From [Bacillus] selenitireducens MLS10 (lineage in GTDB: Bacteria > Bacillota > Bacilli > Bacillales > Salisediminibacteriaceae): 64,000 bases of DNA. Every line of letters starts with the position of its first letter. The stretch's first letter is position 1. Below the pieces are notes generated by a model. It was given only the letters and a program-made list of their open reading frames with translations. It was not told the origin of the DNA and ran no database searches. Shown here piece after piece: positions 57,823 to 64,000 of the stretch. Made by a program: the position numbers and the translations under genes. The stretch covers positions 1,976,384 through 2,040,383 of the forward strand of contig NC_014219.1 in assembly GCF_000093085.1 (NCBI RefSeq), given 5' to 3'.

Positions 57823-59067
57823 ATGAGAACTGAGGAATTATTACAGATTAAAACACAGACAGAAGAACGGATTCAACCGTTTTTGAGCTACCATGATGGA
57901 ATTGCAGAGAAAAACCAGCGAAAAGTACTTGATGCGTTTCGTTTACACAGCATCTCTGATTTTCACCTTCATGGTTCAACTGGCTACGGGTATGATGATG
58001 CCGGCAGAGAAAAACTCGAAGATATTTATGCAACTGTTTTTAAAGCTGAGGCAGCCATTGTCAGACCGCAGCTTGTTTCAGGGACGCATGCGATCAGTAC
58101 AGCCCTCTTTGGGGTGCTCCGCCCGGGGGATGAACTTTTATATGTAACGGGAAAACCATACGACACGCTTGAAGAAGTGATCGGTACGCGGGGGGAACAA
58201 GGAGCAGGATCACTGAAGGATTTTGGGATTACATACAGGGAAGTTGCACTCTTAAATGGGCAACTGGATAAGGAAGCCGTACGACAGGCGATTGGCGAAG
58301 AGACGAAAGTAATTGGCATACAGCGCTCAAAAGGCTATGGGGACCGACCGTCATTTACAGTTGGGGAAATTGAACAGATGATTGCTTTCGTGAAAGGAAT
58401 CCGTCCCGACCTGATTGTATTTGTGGATAATTGCTATGGCGAGTTTGTAGAAACGAGTGAACCTGTAGAAGCGGGTGCAGATTTGATTGCCGGATCGCTG
58501 ATTAAAAATCCCGGAGGCGGCCTTGCTAAATCAGGGGGATACCTCGCAGGAAAACAGTCATTAATCAATCAGTGCGGGAATCGGATGACAGCGCCGGGAA
58601 TTGGTTTGGAGGGGGGAGCTACATCCGGTCATTTACGGGACATGATGCATGGATTTTTTCTCGCTCCCCATGTGGTGAATCAGGCTGTAAAAGGAGCTGT
58701 ATATACTGCAGCGATGTGTGAAGCGGCAGGAATGGTGACTGCACCTTCATTTGAAGCACCGAGAACGGATTTGATTCAATCTGTTCAATTTCATTCCAGA
58801 GAGGATATGATCCGGTTTTGTCAATCGATACAGGCATCTTCACCAGTAGATGCTCATGTGGCACCTCAACCGAGTGCTATGCCCGGATATAAGGATGAAG
58901 TCATTATGGCTGCAGGTGCTTTTATCCAAGGGTCAAGTATTGAATTGTCTGCGGATGGACCACTCAGAGAGCCTTATACGGCCTATGTGCAGGGCGGATT
59001 AACATATGAACATGTGAAAATCGCTGTTTTTGACGCATTATCTGTCATATTAGCTGATGATAGGTGA
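57823..59067 (+). CDS. ynbB: PLP-dependent protein of the methionine gamma-lyase / YnbB family
   Basis: 414 residues. Fold-type I PLP enzyme: HGSTGYGYDDAGREKLE near 48, RPQLVSGTHAISTALFG near 78, VDNCYGEFVE near 202 and the PLP Lys region SLIKNPGGGLAKSGGYLAG near 226. Often annotated as aluminium-resistance protein or methionine gamma-lyase; the true substrate is unknown. It occupies the ynbB position beside hflX and ends in a terminator. Confidence 0.9.
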   Translation: MRTEELLQIKTQTEERIQPFLSYHDGIAEKNQRKVLDAFRLHSISDFHLHGSTGYGYDDAGREKLEDIYATVFKAEAAIVRPQLVSGTHAISTALFGVLRPGDELLYVTGKPYDTLEEVIGTRGEQGAGSLKDFGITYREVALLNGQLDKEAVRQAIGEETKVIGIQRSKGYGDRPSFTVGEIEQMIAFVKGIRPDLIVFVDNCYGEFVETSEPVEAGADLIAGSLIKNPGGGLAKSGGYLAGKQSLINQCGNRMTAPGIGLEGGATSGHLRDMMHGFFLAPHVVNQAVKGAVYTAAMCEAAGMVTAPSFEAPRTDLIQSVQFHSREDMIRFCQSIQASSPVDAHVAPQPSAMPGYKDEVIMAAGAFIQGSSIELSADGPLREPYTAYVQGGLTYEHVKIAVFDALSVILADDR

Positions 59068-59076
59068 TGAAACCTT

Positions 59077-59124
59077 AAGTTCTCGTTCAAAGTCGCTCAT
59101 TCTTTGACGGGAACTTCTTTTTTT
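59077..59124 (+). terminator. Intrinsic terminator of ynbB
   Basis: AAGTTCTCGTTCAAAG (59077-59092) / CTTTGACGGGAACTT (59102-59116) with one bulge, then CTTTTTTTG. Confidence 0.88.
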
Positions 59125-59142
59125 GTTGTCAGATAATTTCCC

Positions 59143-59159
59143 TGTTAGATTTTCTGACA
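59143..59159 (+). promoter_or_regulatory. GlnR/TnrA box upstream of glnA
   Basis: TGTTAGATTTTCTGACA exactly fits TGTNA-N7-TNACA, the GlnR/TnrA consensus of Bacillota. It lies 164 bp before the glnA start codon. No glnR gene is adjacent. Confidence 0.75.
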
Positions 59160-59210
59160 ACATGTCACTATGAAGAAGTTTTTTTGGTATTCTATACACA
59201 TCGACACAAA

Positions 59211-59295
59211 ACAGCGTGAATATTTACATTATTCAAAACTTTACACGCTGTCTGCTCTTTCTCTTTTTCAAACAAGTTTGAAACAAGAAAGAGCA
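59211..59295 (+). promoter_or_regulatory. Two tandem hairpins in the glnA leader
   Basis: First stem ACAGCGTG (59211-59218) / CACGCTGT (59244-59251). Second: TGCTCTTTCT (59253-59262) / AGAAAGAGCA (59286-59295), a 3/2-nt internal loop, then TTTCAAAC / GTTTGAAA and a 2-nt tip, giving 18 bp. They abut with one base between. The second ends 8 nt before the AAAGGAGGA site (59304), so it could affect translation. No T-run follows. Confidence 0.7.
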
Positions 59296-59322
59296 GCAAA
59301 ATCAAAGGAGGAGTCAGATAAG

Positions 59323-60660
59323 ATGAGCAAGTACACAAAAGACGACATTTTTAAAATGGCCAAGGAAGAGAACGTACGATTTATCCGATTGCAGTTCACA
59401 GATTTACTGGGGATCATTAAGAACGTTGAAATCCCAATTGACCAGCTTGGAAAAGCATTGGATAACCTGATGATGTTTGATGGATCATCAATCGAGGGCT
59501 TTGTAAGAATTGAAGAATCGGATATGTATCTCTATCCGGACCTCGATACTTGGGTGATCTTCCCTTGGACACCTGAAAAGGGTAAAGTTGCGCGTCTTAT
59601 CTGTGATGTTTACAATCCGGACGGAACACCGTTTGCAGGTGATCCGCGTGGCGTACTTAAGAAAGTACTTCAGCAAGCGAAAGACTTGGGCTATTCTGAT
59701 TTCAATATCGGACCTGAGCCGGAATTCTTCCTCTTTAAAAATGACGAAAATGGTGAACCGACGCTTGAACTGAATGACAAAGGCGGTTATTTTGACCTTG
59801 CACCAACAGACCTTGGTGAAAACTGCCGTCGTGATATCGTTCTTGAACTCGAAGACATGGGCTTTGAGATCGAAGCTTCTCACCACGAAGTAGCGCCTGG
59901 TCAGCATGAGATTGATTTTAAATATGCTGATGCTGTAACGACTTGTGATAACATCCAAACGTTCAAACTTGTTGTAAAAACAATTGCAAGAAAGCATGGT
60001 TTACATGCGACCTTTATGCCGAAGCCATTATTCGGTGTGAACGGAAGCGGGATGCACGCCAACATGTCTCTCTTCAAAGAAGGTGGTGTTAACGCGTTCT
60101 TTGACGAGTCTACAGACACTCAATTGAGTGAAACGGCTATGCAGTTCCTTGCAGGGGTACTGAAGCACTCTGCTGCATTTACTGCGATCACGAATCCGAC
60201 AGTAAATTCATACAAGCGTCTTGTCCCTGGTTATGAAGCACCATGTTATGTTGCTTGGTCAATGCGGAACCGTTCGCCACTTGTTCGTATTCCATCATCA
60301 CGTGGCCTAAGCACACGAATTGAAGTGAGAAGCCCGGATCCATCTGCGAACCCTTACCTTGCAATGGCTGCGATGCTAGCTTCTGGTCTTGACGGCGTGA
60401 AGAATAAAATGACGCCTCCAGCAGCAACGGATCGTAACATCTATGCTATGGATGAGAACGAGCGTGCTGTAGAAGGAATCGACGCACTGCCTGCAACGTT
60501 GAAAGAAGCGATTGAGGCATTGAAGAAAGATGAAACAATTATGACATCCCTTGGTGAACATGCTCTCGAGCACTTCATTGAGTCTAAAGAAATCGAGTGG
60601 GATATGTTCCGTACCCAAGTACACCCATGGGAAAGAGAACAGTATATTCAGATGTATTAA
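59323..60660 (+). CDS. glnA: Glutamine synthetase, type I
   Basis: ATP-dependent synthesis of glutamine from glutamate and ammonia. 445 residues from ATG 59323 behind AAAGGAGGA. Key motifs: FDGSSIEGF near 50, the metal-binding GPEPEFFLF near 131, [19 protein letters not shown] (beta-Grasp/ATP region) and the adenylylation-type segment NRSPLVRIP. Usually preceded by glnR, which is absent. Flanked by a GlnR/TnrA box upstream and terminators downstream. Confidence 0.98.
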   Translation: MSKYTKDDIFKMAKEENVRFIRLQFTDLLGIIKNVEIPIDQLGKALDNLMMFDGSSIEGFVRIEESDMYLYPDLDTWVIFPWTPEKGKVARLICDVYNPDGTPFAGDPRGVLKKVLQQAKDLGYSDFNIGPEPEFFLFKNDENGEPTLELNDKGGYFDLAPTDLGENCRRDIVLELEDMGFEIEASHHEVAPGQHEIDFKYADAVTTCDNIQTFKLVVKTIARKHGLHATFMPKPLFGVNGSGMHANMSLFKEGGVNAFFDESTDTQLSETAMQFLAGVLKHSAAFTAITNPTVNSYKRLVPGYEAPCYVAWSMRNRSPLVRIPSSRGLSTRIEVRSPDPSANPYLAMAAMLASGLDGVKNKMTPPAATDRNIYAMDENERAVEGIDALPATLKEAIEALKKDETIMTSLGEHALEHFIESKEIEWDMFRTQVHPWEREQYIQMY

Positions 60661-60669
60661 TAAGATCAG

Positions 60670-60700
60670 CCTCAGAGCCTCAACGGTTCTGGGGTTTTTT
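60670..60700 (+). terminator. Intrinsic terminator of glnA
   Basis: CCTCAGAGCC (60670-60679) / GGTTCTGGGG (60685-60694) with G-T pairs, then TTTTTT. Confidence 0.88.
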
Positions 60701-60773
60701 GTGTTCATGTCAAGACTGCAAAATGATGTTATTTGATGACATGACCGGTATTTGACCCAAATAAACAGCATAG

Positions 60774-60813
60774 AAAAACTCCCGGAAATCAACTGATTTC
60801 CGGGAGTTTTTCT
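60774..60813. terminator. Bidirectional terminator between glnA and lexA
   Basis: 16-bp perfect stem AAAAACTCCCGGAAAT (60774-60789) / ATTTCCGGGAGTTTTT (60796-60811), CAACTG loop. T-runs on both strands; serves the converging lexA transcript. Confidence 0.93.
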
Positions 60814-60869
60814 ATAAGCGGCTATCCATACAAAGGGCTTCAAAAACAGAGTTTCTTTGACGTGTTTGA

Positions 60870-61493
60870 TTAATGAAAAGAACGAAATACCCCGATAACT
60901 CGTCCGAGGATGGTCACATTCTCAAGGATAATCGGTTGAAGGCTGGCGTTTTCAGGTTGAAGCCTTACGTGATCTTTTTCTTTAAAGAAACGTTTGACAG
61001 TGGCTTCATCTTCATCCGTCATCGCAACAACAATGTCACCATTGTTTGCGGTGGATTGCGGATGTACAACTACAAAATCGCCGTTAAAAATTCCGGCTTC
61101 AATCATAGAATCACCTGAGATTTCAAGGATGAATGATTCTTCATCCTGTACGAAGCTTACCGGCATTGGTAAGTATTCTTCAACATTTTCAATTGCAGTA
61201 ATTGGAGAACCGGCAGTTACTTTACCCACCACCGGGATACTTATTGAAGGAGATGATGTGATTTCTGAGCCGTAACGGTCTTTTTGGATCAGTTCTATGG
61301 CTCTTGGTTTTGTTGGATCTCTTCGAATGTACCCTTTTTTTTCCAAACGTGAAAGATGACCGTGTACGGTTGAACTTGATGCCAATCCGACGGCTTCTCC
61401 GATTTCCCGGACTGATGGCGGATATCCGCGTGCCTGGACCTGATCACGAATGAAGTCTAAGATGGATTTTTGACGTGTTGATAATTTTTTCAT
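60870..61493 (-). CDS. lexA: SOS repressor LexA
   Basis: Repressor of the DNA-damage regulon, self-cleaved when RecA is activated. 207 residues from ATG 61493 with AGAGGTG upstream. Winged HTH near 5-65 ([26 protein letters not shown]), Ala-Gly cleavage site in [10 protein letters not shown] near 92-101, catalytic Ser in [10 protein letters not shown] near 129 and Lys in TVKRFF near 166. Divergent from yneA. The only minus-strand protein gene in the window. Confidence 0.98.
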   Translation of the reverse strand: MKKLSTRQKSILDFIRDQVQARGYPPSVREIGEAVGLASSSTVHGHLSRLEKKGYIRRDPTKPRAIELIQKDRYGSEITSSPSISIPVVGKVTAGSPITAIENVEEYLPMPVSFVQDEESFILEISGDSMIEAGIFNGDFVVVHPQSTANNGDIVVAMTDEDEATVKRFFKEKDHVRLQPENASLQPIILENVTILGRVIGVFRSFH

Positions 61494-61567
61494 GGATGAA
61501 CACCTCTCTTTAAGTAATAGGCAGATATTTCGACCTGCAAGGCTATACATGTTCGCTACTTGTTCTC

Positions 61568-61596
61568 ATTATATCACGGGAACATTCGTTTTACAA
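61568..61596 (-). promoter_or_regulatory. lexA promoter with SOS box in spacer
   Basis: Reading minus strand: TTGTAA (61596-61591), 17 bp, TATAAT (61573-61568). A LexA-like box GGAACATTCGTTTT (61579-61592, + strand) lies across the spacer. Confidence 0.8.
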
Positions 61597-61615
61597 ACAT
61601 TAGTTCTAAAATGCC

Positions 61616-61644
61616 TTGACAAGAACAATTGTTCCGTATATAGT
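61616..61644 (+). promoter_or_regulatory. yneA promoter with LexA box
   Basis: TTGACA (61616-61621), 17-bp spacer, TATAGT (61639-61644). The spacer carries AGAACAATTGTTCC (61622-61635), a near-consensus LexA box. A third, weaker box AGAACAAACATTCT lies at 61650-61663. This is the usual layout of the lexA/yneA divergon. Confidence 0.88.
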
Positions 61645-61678
61645 AAAAGAGAACAAACATTCTCTGGAGGCGATCAAA

Positions 61679-62655
<977 letters not shown>

Positions 62656-62711
62656 AATTTTCTCTCAGATCATCTAGCATAAGAATTAGAATGATTATTG
62701 GAGGAAATCGC

Positions 62712-62951
62712 ATGCTGGATAATAATAAAATCACCCGGATTAACGAACTTGCAAGAAAGTCTAAATCCGAAGGTCTTTCCCTGAAGGAACAAAAAGAACA
62801 GAAAAAACTGAGAGAAGAATATTTGAAAAACGTTCGGAAGTCGTTTAAAAATCAGTTGAAGTCTATGAAGGTCGTGGATGAGACCGGTACTGATGTGACA
62901 CCTCAGAAATTAAAAGATGAAAAAGAAAAGAGCAAGAAAGATTACCATTAA
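62712..62951 (+). CDS. ynzC: DUF896 family protein YnzC
   Basis: 79 residues from ATG 62712 behind GGAGG; the family (YnzC/SosA-like DUF896) is about 77 residues. A helical protein opening with ITRINELARKSKSEGLSLKEQKEQ. SOS-associated in B. subtilis, function unknown. Confidence 0.92.
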   Translation: MLDNNKITRINELARKSKSEGLSLKEQKEQKKLREEYLKNVRKSFKNQLKSMKVVDETGTDVTPQKLKDEKEKSKKDYH

Positions 62952-62964
62952 TGCTTTTGCAATT

Positions 62965-62993
62965 AAGACTGTTATTAAAAACAGTCTTTTTTT
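62965..62993 (+). terminator. Intrinsic terminator of the yneA-yneB-ynzC operon
   Basis: AAGACTGTT (62965-62973) / AACAGTCTT (62980-62988), ATTAAA loop, then TTTTT. Confidence 0.92.
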
Positions 62994-63136
62994 AATTATT
63001 GATTATGACCGAAATCAGTTGATGTTTACCATGAATTTGCATGAAAGTGGATTATGTGACACGAAATTAGTGGCTGCATATCGTACCGTCAATGTGAAAA
63101 ATTTAACAGAGGTATGACTTCTTTAGAATACAGGTT

Positions 63137-63165
63137 GTCTAACGACTCTGAAAGAGTTATGATAA
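63137..63165 (+). promoter_or_regulatory. Sigma-A promoter of tkt
   Basis: TTGTCT (63137-63142), 17-bp spacer, TATGAT (63160-63165), 42 bp before the tkt ATG. Confidence 0.75.
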
Positions 63166-63207
63166 TGAATAGATTTGATCATTAAAAACGAAAGAGGTTG
63201 ATAGTGA

Positions 63208-64000
63208 ATGAGTACAGAAATCCACGAAAAAGCCATTAATACAATCCGCACCCTCTCGATCGATGCAATTGAGAAAGCAAACTCCGGACACCCGGGGCTT
63301 CCAATGGGTGCTGCACCTATGGCTTACAAAGTATTTACTGACTTTATGAACCATAATCCGAAAAACCCGGACTGGTTCAACCGTGACCGTTTTGTATTAT
63401 CCGCAGGACACGGTTCGATGCTGCTTTACAGTCTCCTTCATCTTCATGGCTATGATCTTTCTTTGGACGAATTAAAAAATTTCCGCCAATGGGGAAGTAA
63501 GACACCTGGTCATCCAGAGTACGGTCATACAGCAGGTGTTGAAGCAACAACAGGTCCACTAGGACAGGGAATTGCCATGGCTGTTGGAATGGCAATGGCT
63601 GAACAACACCTTTCAGGCAAATACAACACAGATGACTTTAACATCGTGGATCATTACACGTATGCACTTTGCGGAGACGGTGATTTGATGGAAGGCGTAT
63701 CTGCGGAAGCGGCTTCACTTGCCGGGCACTTGAAGTTAGGAAAACTTGTCCTGCTTTACGATTCCAATGATATTTCTCTTGATGGGGATCTTCATCAGTC
63801 GTTCTCTGAAGATGTACGCAAGCGTTTTGATGCCTACGGCTGGCATACGCTCTATGTTGAAGATGGCAATGATCTTGACGCGATCGGAAAAGCGATTGAA
63901 GAAGGCCGCAATGATGATCGCCCAACTATGATTGAAATTAAAACGGTCATCGGTTATGGGTCGCCAAACAAGGGCGGGAAAAACGCTGCACACGGTGCAC
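63208..64000 (+). CDS. tkt: Transketolase (3' truncated by window)
   Basis: TPP-dependent enzyme moving two-carbon units in the pentose phosphate pathway. Open to the right edge; about 264 of roughly 667 residues visible. ATG 63208 follows AAAGAGG. N-terminal motifs: [20 protein letters not shown] near 19, [11 protein letters not shown] near 66, TTGPLGQG near 115 and the [16 protein letters not shown] motif near 156. Follows the SOS operon as in B. subtilis. Confidence 0.97.
   Translation, partial: MSTEIHEKAINTIRTLSIDAIEKANSGHPGLPMGAAPMAYKVFTDFMNHNPKNPDWFNRDRFVLSAGHGSMLLYSLLHLHGYDLSLDELKNFRQWGSKTPGHPEYGHTAGVEATTGPLGQGIAMAVGMAMAEQHLSGKYNTDDFNIVDHYTYALCGDGDLMEGVSAEAASLAGHLKLGKLVLLYDSNDISLDGDLHQSFSEDVRKRFDAYGWHTLYVEDGNDLDAIGKAIEEGRNDDRPTMIEIKTVIGYGSPNKGGKNAAHGA

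Overview
The window is one contiguous piece of a low-to-medium GC Gram-positive chromosome (Bacillota, family Bacillaceae). Gene order follows the conserved Bacillus polC-to-tkt segment almost gene for gene, and start sites carry strong AGGAGG-type ribosome binding sites. Every protein gene except lexA is on the + strand. The species cannot be fixed from the sequence; a haloalkaliphilic, weakly or non-sporulating Bacillaceae is a low-confidence guess.

Layout. 1-3539: polC, missing its 5' end. 3545-11462: translation and transcription-factor operon rimP-nusA-rnpM(ylxR)-ylxQ-infB-ylxP-rbfA-truB-ribF, then rpsO. 11662-20255: pnp, an M16 peptidase (mlpA), asd-dapG-dapA (diaminopimelate/lysine branch) and rnjB (RNase J2). 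20297-22175: a group II intron inserted just behind the rnjB terminator. 22388-31685: spoIIIE/ftsK, a GntR regulator, M16 pair ymfF-ymfH, ymfI, ymfK, rodZ, pgsA. 31711-39097: cinA, a DEAD-box helicase with a DbpA-type RNA-binding domain, recA, rny, ymdB, spoVS. 39284-46411: an unrecognised polytopic membrane protein, a 2-oxoacid:ferredoxin oxidoreductase (korAB) and threonine catabolism (tdh, kbl). 46521-57809: miaB, ymcA, mutS, mutL split by an IS3-family element, a methyltransferase, miaA, hfq, hflX. 57823-64000: ynbB, glnA, the SOS divergon lexA / yneA-yneB, ynzC and the 5' part of tkt.

How the genes work together. RNA metabolism is heavily represented (PNPase, RNase J2, RNase Y, Hfq, a DEAD-box helicase, MiaA/MiaB). 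DNA repair is also prominent: recA, lexA and yneA carry recognisable LexA boxes, and mutS and mutL are adjacent. The mismatch-repair pair is broken, because a 1226-bp IS3 element with a 3-bp target duplication splits mutL; joining the flanks restores a 626-codon frame.

Compared with Bacillus subtilis, several neighbours are missing at their usual places: spoVFA/spoVFB, ylxY, ymxH, tepA, pbpX, cotE, spoVK and glnR. Several of these are sporulation genes, so this lineage may have reduced or lost sporulation while keeping spoVS and spoIIIE. No tRNA, rRNA, CRISPR array or prophage was seen. I found no convincing wholly new multi-gene system; the most unusual features are the mutL insertion, the intron site, the structured glnA and kor leaders, and the membrane protein at 39284-40822.
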